Positions 26,893 to 35,769 of a DNA stretch of 52,232 nt are shown one piece after another. Within the stretch, counting starts at the first letter, position 1, and every line of letters starts with the position of its first letter. The translations under genes were made by a program, and so were the position numbers. The notes under the pieces are model-generated. The model had not been told where the DNA came from. It saw nothing but the letters and a program-made list of their open reading frames with translations, and did no database searches. The stretch is from NCBI GenBank assembly GCA_011056635.1, contig DSEO01000263.1, forward strand, positions 1 through 52,232, given 5' to 3'. The stretch comes from Bacteroides sp. GTDB lineage: Bacteria > Bacteroidota > Bacteroidia > Bacteroidales > GCA-2748055.

Positions 26893-26900
26893 TAAATTTG
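26893..26900 (+). promoter_or_regulatory. aspS promoter -7 element (TAAATTTG)
   Basis: A perfect TAnnTTTG lies 82 nt before the preferred aspS start. The -33 region has no clear TTG. Confidence 0.5.
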
Positions 26901-26982
26901 CACCTGTTGCTCAGGCACCGGTGACAGGGATCCGGTACAAAATTAATAATAGCCCGGGCATCTCATGAAAAAACATCACAAA

Positions 26983-28743
26983 ATGTACAGGACACACAAT
27001 TGCGGAGAGCTGACCATGCAGCACACAGGTAAGGAGGTAATGCTTTCGGGCTGGGTACAGAAATCCAGGGATCTGGGAGGGATGACATTCGTGGACCTGC
27101 GCGACCGCTACGGGATCACCCAGCTTGTATTCAACATGGAGACCCATGCCGACCTGTGCAACCGGGCCAGAAAACTGGGCCGGGAGTTTGTCATCCGCGT
27201 GACAGGCAGGGTATCAGAGCGAAGCAACAAGAATCCGCAGATGCCCACGGGCGATATTGAGATCATGGCGGAAACCCTGGAGATCCTGAACCAGTCCAGG
27301 GTGCCGCCCTTCACCATTGAACAGCATACCGATGGGGGCGAGGACCTGCGGATGAAGTACAGGTACCTGGACCTCAGGAGAACAGTGGTGCGAAAGAACC
27401 TGGAGCTGCGGCACCGTATGGCGCTGGAGACCAGGAAATATATGAGCGGGGAAGGATTCATCGAGGTGGAAACCCCGGTGCTGATCAAATCCACACCGGA
27501 AGGAGCCAGGGATTTTATCGTTCCTTCCCGGATGAACCCCGGGGAATTCTATGCACTGCCGCAGTCACCCCAGACCTTCAAGCAGCTTCTGATGGTAGCC
27601 GGTCTGGATAAATACTTCCAGATCGTAAAGTGCTTCAGGGACGAGGACCTTCGGGCAGACCGGCAACCGGAGTTCACCCAGATCGACTGCGAGATGTCGT
27701 TTGTGGAGCGGGATGACCTGCTGGATACGTTTGAAGGGCTTGCCAGGCATCTTTTCCGTACCATCAAGGGGATCGAGGTGGAAAAAGGCTTCCCCAGGCT
27801 CGCCTATTCCGAAGCCCTGGAGCGATACGGCACGGACAAGCCCGATTTGCGGTTTGAAATGAAGATCAGTCCGATGACCGGACTGGTAAAGGGGAAGGGG
27901 TTCCAGGTATTCGATTCCGTGGATTACATCGGAGGCATCTGTGTCCCCGGATGCAGCGAATACAGCCGGAAACAGCTGGATGAGCTCACCGATTTTGTCC
28001 GGCGGCAGCAGATCGGGATGAAGGGCATGGTGTACCTGAAGTACAATACGGACGGAAGTCTGAAGTCATCGGTGGACAAATTCTTTGATGGGCCCGGACT
28101 CAGGCAATGGACCGCCCTGTTCGATGCCAGACCCGGCGACCTGATCCTGGTCCTGGCCGGTGACAGGGAACTGACCCTGAAGGCGCTGGGAGAGCTCAGG
28201 ATTGAGATGGGCAAAAGGCTGGGACTGCGCGATAACAATGTGTTCAAACCCCTGTGGGTGGTTGATTTTCCGCTGCTTGAGTGGGATGAGGAGACCGGCC
28301 GCTATTATGCCATGCACCATCCCTTCACCAGTCCCTATGAGGAAGATATCGAACTGTTCAGGACCGATCCCGGGAAAGTCAGGGCCAAAGCTTATGACCT
28401 GGTGATCAACGGGGTGGAGATCGGCGGGGGATCCATCAGGATCCACGACGAAAGCCTGCAGCAGTTGATGTTTGACAATCTGGGTTTCACAGAGGAAGAG
28501 GCCAGGCAACAATTCGGATTTTTGCTGAACGCGTTCCGTTACGGGGCACCGCCGCACGGAGGGATCGCTTTCGGATTTGACAGGTGGGTGGCACTTTTTG
28601 CCGGGATCGAATCGATCCGGGATGTGATCGCCTTCCCCAAGAACAACGCGGGCAGGGATGTGATGATCGATACCCCTTCTGCCGTGTCGGAAGCCCAGCT
28701 TGAGGAGCTTTTCCTGAAACTGAATCTTCCTTCGAAGGAGTAA
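26983..28743 (+). CDS. aspS: Aspartyl-tRNA synthetase
   Basis: This class II synthetase charges tRNA-Asp. The start [10 protein letters not shown] matches homologues; an ATG at 26965 would add six residues. The N-terminal OB-fold anticodon domain covers about residues 1-105. Motif 2 is in [19 protein letters not shown], a bacterial GAD insertion follows, and motif 3 is [11 protein letters not shown]. The 586-residue length is typical of the bacterial type. Confidence 0.97.
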   Translation: MYRTHNCGELTMQHTGKEVMLSGWVQKSRDLGGMTFVDLRDRYGITQLVFNMETHADLCNRARKLGREFVIRVTGRVSERSNKNPQMPTGDIEIMAETLEILNQSRVPPFTIEQHTDGGEDLRMKYRYLDLRRTVVRKNLELRHRMALETRKYMSGEGFIEVETPVLIKSTPEGARDFIVPSRMNPGEFYALPQSPQTFKQLLMVAGLDKYFQIVKCFRDEDLRADRQPEFTQIDCEMSFVERDDLLDTFEGLARHLFRTIKGIEVEKGFPRLAYSEALERYGTDKPDLRFEMKISPMTGLVKGKGFQVFDSVDYIGGICVPGCSEYSRKQLDELTDFVRRQQIGMKGMVYLKYNTDGSLKSSVDKFFDGPGLRQWTALFDARPGDLILVLAGDRELTLKALGELRIEMGKRLGLRDNNVFKPLWVVDFPLLEWDEETGRYYAMHHPFTSPYEEDIELFRTDPGKVRAKAYDLVINGVEIGGGSIRIHDESLQQLMFDNLGFTEEEARQQFGFLLNAFRYGAPPHGGIAFGFDRWVALFAGIESIRDVIAFPKNNAGRDVMIDTPSAVSEAQLEELFLKLNLPSKE

Positions 28744-28764
28744 GATGGCTTCGGGACCGGAATT

Positions 28765-28778
28765 TTCCGGGCCCGGAA
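28765..28778. repeat. 14-bp perfect palindrome between aspS and miaB
   Basis: The palindrome TTCCGGGCCCGGAA sits in the 59-bp gap between convergent aspS and miaB. It could form a GC-rich stem but has no loop room or T-run on either strand, so a terminator role is weak. Confidence 0.4.
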
Positions 28779-28802
28779 CGGCTCAGGGAACGGGATTACC
28801 GG

Positions 28803-30131
28803 TCAGGGGACGGGATGGCCGATCAGGGTGGCCGGGGTGCAGGCAGTTATGTTCACCTGCACGTAATCACCGGGCCGGTGATCTCCACGGGGAAATACGG
28901 CCACCATGTTCTGTGAAGTGCGCCCGAACAGATGCTCTTCCGATTTTTTGGAAGTCCCTTCAACCAGCACCTCCAGGATATTTCCCACTGCTTTCTCCTT
29001 GCTTTCACGGGATAGCCTGGTCTGCAGGCCAATGATCTCATTCAGCCTGCGGGTCTTCACCGCTTCCGGAACATCATCCGGGTAATGTGTGGCGGCAAAT
29101 GTATCCGGACGTTCGCTGTATTTGAACATGAAAGAAAAATCGAATCCCGCCCACTCCATCAGGCTCAGGGTCTGCCGGTGGTCTTCCTCCGTTTCTCCGC
29201 AGAATCCTGCGATGATATCTGAGGAAATGGAAGCGTCCGGCAGATAGGTCCGGATGGCTTCCACCCGGTCCATATAATCTTCCCTGGTATACCGGCGTTT
29301 CATTTTGCGAAGCATCCGGGTACTTCCCGACTGCACGGGAAGATGGATCGCCCTGCAGATGTTGGGGAAAAGGGCCATCTGTTTCAGCAGGTCATCCGAC
29401 AGGTCTCTGGGGTGGGATGTGGTGAACCTCACCCGCAGCATGGGATCGATCCGTGCCACCCGTCCGAGCAGCTCTTCGAAAGAGACCTTCTCCCCGTTGG
29501 CGTTCCAGCGGTAGGAATTCACGTTCTGACCCAGGAGGGTCACCTCCCGGTATCCCTGATCGAACAGGGTCCTGGCTTCCCCGATCACTGTTTCCGGGTC
29601 CCTGCTGCGCTCCCGGCCCCTGGTGGAAGGGACAACGCAGTAGGCGCAGTGGTTGTTGCATCCGCGCATGACGGAGATAAAGGAGGTCACATGGTTTTTG
29701 TCCATCCGCACCGGGTCAATATCCGCGTAGGTCTCCACGGTGGACAGCAGCGTGTTGATCCCCTTGCCTCCGCCATCCACCTCCTCCAGGAGGTCCGGCA
29801 GGAGCCGGTAGGCGTCCGGACCGACCACCAAATCGACCATGGGTTCCTCTTCGAGCAGCTTTCCTTTCAGCCGTTCGGCCATGCAGCCGATCACGCCCAG
29901 CTTCACCTGCCCGTGCTTCTGTTTGATCTTTCCCAGTTCCCGGAGCCTCGTCCTGACCCGCTGTTCTGCGTGTTCGCGTACCGAACAGGTATTCACCAGG
30001 ATCAGGTCCGCTTCTTCCGGGTGTTCCGTATGCTGATAGTTGCACTGGCGGAGAACGGCAGCCACCACTTCACTGTCCGCCACGTTCATCTGGCAACCGT
30101 AGGTTTCTATATAGAAGCTCTTTTCAGGCAC
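28803..30131 (-). CDS. miaB: tRNA-2-methylthio-N6-dimethylallyladenosine synthase
   Basis: MiaB is a radical-SAM methylthiotransferase acting on i6A37 of tRNAs that read UNN codons. The 442-residue product has the UPF0004 domain with Cys13 (YGCQMN), Cys49 (NTCSVRE) and Cys83 (IGCMAERL), which hold the auxiliary cluster. The radical-SAM cluster ligands are Cys158, Cys162 and Cys165 in GCNNHCAYC. A C-terminal TRAM domain (about 375-440) follows. A promoter ends 5 nt before the ATG. Confidence 0.96.
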   Translation of the reverse strand: MPEKSFYIETYGCQMNVADSEVVAAVLRQCNYQHTEHPEEADLILVNTCSVREHAEQRVRTRLRELGKIKQKHGQVKLGVIGCMAERLKGKLLEEEPMVDLVVGPDAYRLLPDLLEEVDGGGKGINTLLSTVETYADIDPVRMDKNHVTSFISVMRGCNNHCAYCVVPSTRGRERSRDPETVIGEARTLFDQGYREVTLLGQNVNSYRWNANGEKVSFEELLGRVARIDPMLRVRFTTSHPRDLSDDLLKQMALFPNICRAIHLPVQSGSTRMLRKMKRRYTREDYMDRVEAIRTYLPDASISSDIIAGFCGETEEDHRQTLSLMEWAGFDFSFMFKYSERPDTFAATHYPDDVPEAVKTRRLNEIIGLQTRLSRESKEKAVGNILEVLVEGTSKKSEEHLFGRTSQNMVAVFPRGDHRPGDYVQVNITACTPATLIGHPVP

Positions 30132-30136
30132 GGGCG

Positions 30137-30168
30137 CAAAGTTAGGAAAAAAGGGTGTTCACCGACAA
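30137..30168 (-). promoter_or_regulatory. miaB promoter (TTG-N21-TAACTTTG)
   Basis: On the minus strand TTG (30168-30166) is followed after 21 nt by the perfect -7 element TAACTTTG (30144-30137). The element ends 5 nt before the miaB ATG, so a leaderless transcript is expected. Confidence 0.6.
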
Positions 30169-30261
30169 TTTCTCTCATCTCACCGATTTCCTGTTTTCTG
30201 AAAGCAGAATAGGTCCTAATATTGTACTGTCTGAACAAATTGATTTGATAAATTTAAACTG

Positions 30262-30795
30262 ATGAAAATGGGAGCTGGTTTATTCTGGGGTGCATTTCTG
30301 CTCTTGCTGGGCATAGCACTGATTATCAAAGTGGTTTTCAATGTAGATTTTCCGGTATTCAAGGTGGTATTGGGTATTTTTCTTATCCTTTTGGGTATCA
30401 AATTGTTATTTGGAAGGTTCATGTGGCCTTCCCATCATTTTCAGCCGGAGGAAACCATCTTCAACGAAAAAACCTACGACAGGCCCGAAAGGGGAAAAGA
30501 GTACACGGTCCTGTTTGGTAAGGGGGTTTACGACTTTACTGATGTGGATCTGAGTGAAGGTAGTTTTCATGCCAAGATCAGCACGGTTTTCGGAGGATCC
30601 CAGATCATTATTTCCAGGGAGATGCCGGTGCGGATCAAGGCAGATGCGGTGTTTGCAGGTGCAGAGCTGCCGGACGGCAACACGGCGGTATTCGGGTCGG
30701 CGGTCTATCAGTCCGATTCCTGGTCGCCCGACACAGCCTGCCTGGACATCAAGGTGGACGTGGTGTTCGGGGGTGCGCAGGTGATCAGGAGGTGA
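30262..30795 (+). CDS. LiaF-like membrane protein
   Basis: This 177-residue protein has two adjacent helices at about 5-23 and 30-49 (GAFLLLLGIALIIKVVF; VVLGIFLILLGIKLLFG), then a soluble C-terminal part with repeated strands FGGSQIII, FAGAELPD and FGGAQVI. This matches LiaF-type proteins, which in Firmicutes restrain an envelope-stress kinase; here no kinase is adjacent. TAAATTTA at 30249-30256 may be its -7 element. Confidence 0.75.
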   Translation: MKMGAGLFWGAFLLLLGIALIIKVVFNVDFPVFKVVLGIFLILLGIKLLFGRFMWPSHHFQPEETIFNEKTYDRPERGKEYTVLFGKGVYDFTDVDLSEGSFHAKISTVFGGSQIIISREMPVRIKADAVFAGAELPDGNTAVFGSAVYQSDSWSPDTACLDIKVDVVFGGAQVIRR

Positions 30796-30822
30796 GGTCT
30801 TTCCAATGAGCCGTTAATTTTC

Positions 30823-30830
30823 TATTTTTG
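30823..30830 (+). promoter_or_regulatory. YebC-family gene promoter -7 element (TATTTTTG)
   Basis: A perfect TAnnTTTG lies 19 nt before the ATG at 30850. Confidence 0.5.
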
Positions 30831-30849
30831 CGGGAAACCATCCAATACT

Positions 30850-31590
30850 ATGTCAGGTCACAGCAAATGGTCCACCATCAAACGGAAGAAAGGTGCAAAT
30901 GATGCCAGGCGCGGGAAGTTATTTACCAAGCTGATCAAGGAGATCACCGTGGCGGCAGGTGAGGGAGGGCCCGATCCCGATACAAATCCCCGGCTCCGGT
31001 CGGCCATCCAGAATGCAAAAGGGATGAACATGCCCAAGGATACCATTCAGCGGGCTGTTTCCAAAGCCGACAGGGACAGTTCCTCTTTCCAGGAAATGAC
31101 TTTTGAAGGGATGTTGCCGCACGGGATCGGCGTGGTCGTTGATTGTCTGACCGACAACAAGAACCGGACCGTGAGCAATGTCAGGTCCATCTTCAATAAG
31201 GGAGGCGGAAGCCTGGGCACACATGGATCACTGGGATACCTGTTCGAACGCAAAGGTATCATCAGCCTTTCGCGGGGCAACCTGGACCCGGATGATTTTC
31301 AGCTGGAGATGATCGATGCAGGGGTGGAGGAGGTGGACCTGGAAGATGACACCTTTATCATCACCACCTCCATGGAGGACTTCCACCAGGTCCAGCGTAA
31401 GCTGCAGGAGATGGGACTGGAGGCGGACAGCGCGGAACTGCAGCGCATCCCGGGCGATACGGTGGAACTGCCGTTGGAAGATGCGCTGAAGATCATGAAA
31501 GTGATCGAGGAATTTGAGGACGACGACGACGTGCAGGACGTCTCTCATAACCTGGAAGTGACCGATGAGGTCTCGGAGGCCCTGGAGTGA
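30850..31590 (+). CDS. YebC/PmpR-family protein
   Basis: The 246-residue protein starts with the family hallmark MSGHSKWSTIKRKKGANDARRG (first residues) and has the three-domain TACO1/YebC layout with the acidic C-terminus (FEDDDDVQDV). Members are described as transcription regulators and, more recently, as factors that ease ribosome stalling at proline-rich stretches. It is a single gene with its own promoter. Confidence 0.95.
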   Translation: MSGHSKWSTIKRKKGANDARRGKLFTKLIKEITVAAGEGGPDPDTNPRLRSAIQNAKGMNMPKDTIQRAVSKADRDSSSFQEMTFEGMLPHGIGVVVDCLTDNKNRTVSNVRSIFNKGGGSLGTHGSLGYLFERKGIISLSRGNLDPDDFQLEMIDAGVEEVDLEDDTFIITTSMEDFHQVQRKLQEMGLEADSAELQRIPGDTVELPLEDALKIMKVIEEFEDDDDVQDVSHNLEVTDEVSEALE

Positions 31591-31611
31591 TATCGGAAGT
31601 TCCCGTAGCCT

Positions 31612-32304
31612 TCAGTCAGGTACCGGATCGGAAAGCCCTTTATTGATCAGCCGCACAGAGAACATCACCACGCCGATCATGATCCCGGCCATGGCTGCGG
31701 TACGAATCAGGTGATCGGGGTCGTACCAGTTGTAAAATATGAGCAGGGGCCCCGACACCAGCAGCAATCCGGCCGATAAAAACGGGAATCGTCCCAGCCT
31801 GAACCTCACAATGCTCAGTCCCATTGCAAACAACCCCACAAAACTGCTCCCGATCTTCCGGAACATTTGCTCCTGCCTGTATTTTTCAAGCAGGGAGAGT
31901 TTGATTTCCTCCCCCGCTTCCTGGAAGCTGTCCACGGGGATCTGCAACATGATCCGGTGAATGTCCAGACCCGTCTTTCCCATCAGCAGGAAACCCAGTG
32001 AGGCTCCGAGGAGAAGCAGCCCGGTCAGATACTGCAGCGTTTGAAGTCTCCCGTGAAAAACAAGCAGATAAAAGGGGATGGAGACCAGCGTGGCCAGGGA
32101 GGTGGCAAGCCAGGCAATGGAGCTGATTTTTTGATTGTCGATCTGTTCTGACAGGTACACCAGATCTTCCTGAAGTGTAGCATAGGAACTGACAAAACTG
32201 AAATCAAAAAGAATGGAGCCCACATATATGAAGGATGTCAGGATGACCACCAGGCCGGTAACCACCTCCCGCCTTCTCACCCTGGGATTCCTTTTCTGCT
32301 CCAT
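31612..32304 (-). CDS. Membrane protein of unknown function
   Basis: The 230-residue product (start MEQKRNPRVRRREV) has an N-terminal helix (about 14-34) and four or five hydrophobic stretches further on. A soluble helical section around residues 110-150 (QIPVDSFQEAGEEIKLSLLEKYRQEQMF) is rich in Glu and Lys. An upstream ATG at 32346 would add 14 residues but lies past the divergent SPOR promoter. I do not recognise the family. Confidence 0.6.
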   Translation of the reverse strand: MEQKRNPRVRRREVVTGLVVILTSFIYVGSILFDFSFVSSYATLQEDLVYLSEQIDNQKISSIAWLATSLATLVSIPFYLLVFHGRLQTLQYLTGLLLLGASLGFLLMGKTGLDIHRIMLQIPVDSFQEAGEEIKLSLLEKYRQEQMFRKIGSSFVGLFAMGLSIVRFRLGRFPFLSAGLLLVSGPLLIFYNWYDPDHLIRTAAMAGIMIGVVMFSVRLINKGLSDPVPD

Positions 32305-32330
32305 TGTGTGAATGTAATCAAAATCTTGAT

Positions 32331-32338
32331 TATTTTTG
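32331..32338 (+). promoter_or_regulatory. SPOR-gene promoter -7 element (TATTTTTG)
   Basis: A perfect TAnnTTTG lies 17 nt before the ATG at 32356, and downstream of an in-frame ATG at 32308. This selects 32356, which also gives a normal signal peptide. Confidence 0.55.
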
Positions 32339-32355
32339 TCCCACATTTTACCGGG

Positions 32356-32817
32356 ATGAGACTGAACGTATTTTACATCGTATTTCTGCTGGTTCCGTTG
32401 ACCGGATTGCTGGGGCAGTCAGGTTCCCGGGCAGCAAGAAACGTGGATCCGCTCAGAAGGCTGATGGATCAGCCGGACGATCAGGTCAGGATCGAGGCGG
32501 ACAGCCTGCTGGTGGTGAATTATTACAAGCATATCGACCAGAATAAGCAGATCAGCGGTGTTCCCGGATACCGGATCAGGATCTTTTCGGACAGCGGCAT
32601 CGGAGCCAAGGAGGAGCAGCAGCGGGTGCGGGCCCGGTTTCTATCCCTGTATCCCGGGGTGGATGCCTATTACCATTATGATGAACCCTTTTTCAAGGTA
32701 TATGTGGGGGATTGCAGGACCAAGAGCGAAGCGCTGAAACTGTATGACCGCGTGAAAAATCAATTCCCGAATCCAATCCTGGTGGAGGATTATATCAGGA
32801 TTAAAAATATTCACTAG
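32356..32817 (+). CDS. Secreted SPOR-domain protein
   Basis: The 153-residue protein begins with a signal peptide (MRLNVFYIVFLLVPLTGLLG). The C-terminal part (about 75-150) has SPOR-like features: GYRIRIFSDSG, RARFLSLYPGVDAYYHYDEPFFKVYVGDCRTKSEA. SPOR domains bind peptidoglycan stripped of stem peptides, often at division sites. It lies just before the PurF-like gene (15-nt gap) and is likely co-transcribed. Confidence 0.8.
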   Translation: MRLNVFYIVFLLVPLTGLLGQSGSRAARNVDPLRRLMDQPDDQVRIEADSLLVVNYYKHIDQNKQISGVPGYRIRIFSDSGIGAKEEQQRVRARFLSLYPGVDAYYHYDEPFFKVYVGDCRTKSEALKLYDRVKNQFPNPILVEDYIRIKNIH

Positions 32818-32832
32818 AAGATCCTTTCGCAG

Positions 32833-34731
32833 ATGACCGATGAGATCAGGCACAAATGCGGAATTGTGCTGATAAGACTCCTGAAACCGCTGGAATATTA
32901 TCAGCTGACGTACGGATCCTGGAAATACGGACTGGAGAAGCTCTACCTGCTGATGGAGAAGCAGCGGAACAGGGGCCAGGACGGAGCCGGGATCGTGAGC
33001 CTGAAACTGGACGTCCCTCCCGGAAGGAAGTATTTCAACCGGCAGCGGGTGTCAGGTCCTGAGGCCATCAATGAGATCTTTGCGAAGATCCATAATAACT
33101 ACCGGAAGGCGGAACGCAAGTATGCGGAAGCCGTGGAGGATCCCCACTGGGCCAAAAATAACCTGCCCTTTGCCGCCGAGGCCTATCTGGGACACCTGCG
33201 CTACGGCACGTTCGGGTCCGGCGCGACCGATAACCTGCATCCGGTCATGCGCGAGAACAACTGGCGGACGCGGAACCTGGTCATGGCAGGGAATTTTAAC
33301 CTGACCAACGTGGATGAGCTTTTCCGGCTCCTGGTGGAACTCGGACAATTTCCCAAGGAATATTCCGATACAGTGACCATGCTCGAGAAGGTGGGCCACT
33401 TCCTGGACACCGAGAACCAGCGGCTGTTCGACCAGTTCAAGGGCCAGGGGTATTCCAACATGGACATCACGGAGATGATCTCGGCCAATCTGAATGTCCG
33501 AAAGGTGCTGAGTGAAGCCAGCAAGCGATGGGACGGCGGTTACGCGGTGGCCGGGATGATGGGACACGGCGACCTGTTTGCCATGCGCGATCCCTGGGGG
33601 ATCCGCCCGGCCTATTATTATCATGATGAGGAGATCGTGGTGGTCACCTCCGAACGTCCTGCCATACAGACAGCCATGAATGTGGTTTTTGAAAAGGTCC
33701 GGGAACTGCCACCGGGACATGCCCTGATCGTGAAGAAAAATGGGGAAATCCTGCTGGAGCAGGTAAGGGAACCGGGCAAGAAGAAATCCTGTTCCTTTGA
33801 ACGGATCTACTTTTCAAGGGGGAGTGACGGTGAGATTTACAGGGAGAGAAAAAAGCTGGGAGAACTGCTGGTCCCGGACATCCTGGAATCCATCGACCAT
33901 GACCTGGACCACACGGTATTTTCCTATATCCCCAACACGGCCGAATCTGCTTTTTTCGGGATGATCAAGGGCGTAGAAACCACCATGCTGAAGGAGAAAC
34001 AGGAATTGCTCAGGACTGCCGGAACCCTCACCGATGATGAGCTGTATAAGATCCTCTCACGGCGGCCACGCGTGGAGAAGGTGGCCATCAAGGACCTGAA
34101 GCTTCGCACCTTCATCGCCCGGGACAAAGGCCGCAAGGAGATGGTGAGCCATGTGTATGACATTACCTACGGGACCATCCGGGCCGGACGGGATAACCTG
34201 GTGATCATTGATGACAGCATTGTCAGGGGCACCACATTGAAGCAGAGCATCATCAGTATCCTTGACAGGCTGGAGCCCAGGCGTATCGTGGTGGTTTCCT
34301 CCTCGCCCCAGATCAGGTTCCCCGACTGTTACGGGATCGACATGGCAAAACTGGGGGATTTTATCGCGTTCCAGGCTGCCATCAAACTTCTCAGGGAGAA
34401 TGAGATGGAACATGTGATCAACGAGGTATACAAAAAGTGCAGCATGCAACAGGATCTTCCCGCCGAAGAGCAGGTGAATTATGTGAAGGATATTTACAAA
34501 CCTTTCACCCCGGTGCAGATCAGTGAAAAGATCGCGGCAATGATCACCGATAAGCGTGTCCGTTCAGAAGTGAAGATCGTGTACCAGACCATCGAGAACC
34601 TGCACAATGCTATCCCGGATCATGCGGGTGACTGGTACTTTACGGGCGACTATCCCACCCCGGGCGGGAACAAGGTGGTCACCCGGGCTTTCCTGAATTA
34701 CATCCACGGAATCAATACCCGTGCCTATTAG
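32833..34731 (+). CDS. Amidophosphoribosyltransferase-like protein (long Bacteroidota paralogue)
   Basis: The product is 632 residues, clearly longer than classical PurF (about 470-500). The N-terminal glutaminase has its nucleophile at Cys9 (RHKCGIVL), implying removal of an eight-residue leader, then RNRGQDGAGIV and GHLRYGTFG. The phosphoribosyltransferase domain has the PRPP loop VIIDDSIVRGTTLKQSI. Extra segments lie near residues 75-110 and 180-230. This class occurs in Bacteroidota as a second copy; whether it makes phosphoribosylamine is not shown by sequence. The neighbour is a SPOR protein, not purine genes. Confidence 0.8.
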   Translation: MTDEIRHKCGIVLIRLLKPLEYYQLTYGSWKYGLEKLYLLMEKQRNRGQDGAGIVSLKLDVPPGRKYFNRQRVSGPEAINEIFAKIHNNYRKAERKYAEAVEDPHWAKNNLPFAAEAYLGHLRYGTFGSGATDNLHPVMRENNWRTRNLVMAGNFNLTNVDELFRLLVELGQFPKEYSDTVTMLEKVGHFLDTENQRLFDQFKGQGYSNMDITEMISANLNVRKVLSEASKRWDGGYAVAGMMGHGDLFAMRDPWGIRPAYYYHDEEIVVVTSERPAIQTAMNVVFEKVRELPPGHALIVKKNGEILLEQVREPGKKKSCSFERIYFSRGSDGEIYRERKKLGELLVPDILESIDHDLDHTVFSYIPNTAESAFFGMIKGVETTMLKEKQELLRTAGTLTDDELYKILSRRPRVEKVAIKDLKLRTFIARDKGRKEMVSHVYDITYGTIRAGRDNLVIIDDSIVRGTTLKQSIISILDRLEPRRIVVVSSSPQIRFPDCYGIDMAKLGDFIAFQAAIKLLRENEMEHVINEVYKKCSMQQDLPAEEQVNYVKDIYKPFTPVQISEKIAAMITDKRVRSEVKIVYQTIENLHNAIPDHAGDWYFTGDYPTPGGNKVVTRAFLNYIHGINTRAY

Positions 34732-34738
34732 ACCGCTC

Positions 34739-35755
34739 TCAGTGCTTGTAGAAGTTAAACCTTTTGAACAGTCGCTGGATTTTCAGATCTCTCCTCCGGA
34801 TGCTCCTGATCTTCCGCAGCTGCTTGGGCACATAATTGGCCACATGTCGCTCCAACTTGGCCTTGTACAGGTCGGTCACAGTAATCATGATCCCCGTCTC
34901 CTCCACATCTCCGAATGACTTGTTCAGAACGGTGCCAAAATTACGCATGGAGGGTGAGAGGTTCATGTAGGCATTGATCAGCGGAGGGATGTTCTCTCCG
35001 CAGGCACGCACTTCCCTGGAAAGGATCTTGTAGTCATCGCTGTAATTCTGTCCGGTGAAAATAGCCGTCAGCCTGGCCCTGTCAGTGACCACCTTCAGGG
35101 GTTCTTTGGGGGTGACAAGCTCTTCATGATCGGGGAAATGCTTGTCCAGGAAAAAAAGGATCATGTCCCTGGCCATCTGGTGGTAGTGGAGATACATGGT
35201 CACTTTTCCGAACATATACTTCTTGGAGGGATAGTCCAGTACCAGGGTCCCCAGTCCGTCCCACAAATTATCCAGTGCATAGATGCCTTTTCTTCTCAAT
35301 GAGGTGGACTGGTATTTGGGCTGGACAAAGGAACGGCCCAGCTCGATCATTTGGGGGAGGTAGTTTCTGATGAACTGGTCCGAGAAATGGAAGAGCTTGG
35401 CGGTAGCCAGCCGGACCTTCCCGTCCCTGAAGCATTTTCCGGGCTCACAGATATAAAAGCGGTATCCGCCAAGGATTGTCTTCTCGTCGGGGTCCCATAC
35501 GATCAGCTGCTCATAGGCATTTTCGCCCGTATCATATTCATCCAGGTCGCATTCCAGTCCTGTACCCCCACCTGCATTGCGGAAAGAAAGTTCTCTGAGT
35601 CTTCCTATCTCACGCATGATGTTGGGGGCATTGCCCGCATTGACCACATAGATCTTGTTACCGGCTTTGTTCGTTTTCCGGATGAATTTATCACTGGTGA
35701 GCTCATCCTGAATGGCTTCCAGGGGGACAGGAGGGATAAGGTCTTTCATTTTCAT
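34739..35755 (-). CDS. glsB: GNAT-fold N-acyltransferase (GlsB/OlsB-like)
   Basis: This 338-residue acyl-ACP-dependent N-acyltransferase fits the hemolysin/OlsB-like family. The core runs from RELSFRNAGGGTGLECDLDEYD through IVWDPDEKTILGGYRFY to ELGRSFVQPKYQ. In Bacteroides the pair GlsB-GlsA makes glycine lipids; the neighbour matches that arrangement, so glycine rather than ornithine is the likelier head group, by inference. A frame open to 35848 overlaps the upstream gene; the start MKMKDLIPPVPLE at 35755 leaves a 14-nt gap. It ends 7 bp from the convergent PurF-like gene. Confidence 0.75.
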   Translation of the reverse strand: MKMKDLIPPVPLEAIQDELTSDKFIRKTNKAGNKIYVVNAGNAPNIMREIGRLRELSFRNAGGGTGLECDLDEYDTGENAYEQLIVWDPDEKTILGGYRFYICEPGKCFRDGKVRLATAKLFHFSDQFIRNYLPQMIELGRSFVQPKYQSTSLRRKGIYALDNLWDGLGTLVLDYPSKKYMFGKVTMYLHYHQMARDMILFFLDKHFPDHEELVTPKEPLKVVTDRARLTAIFTGQNYSDDYKILSREVRACGENIPPLINAYMNLSPSMRNFGTVLNKSFGDVEETGIMITVTDLYKAKLERHVANYVPKQLRKIRSIRRRDLKIQRLFKRFNFYKH

Positions 35756-35769
35756 GCCGGGTGGTTTTT

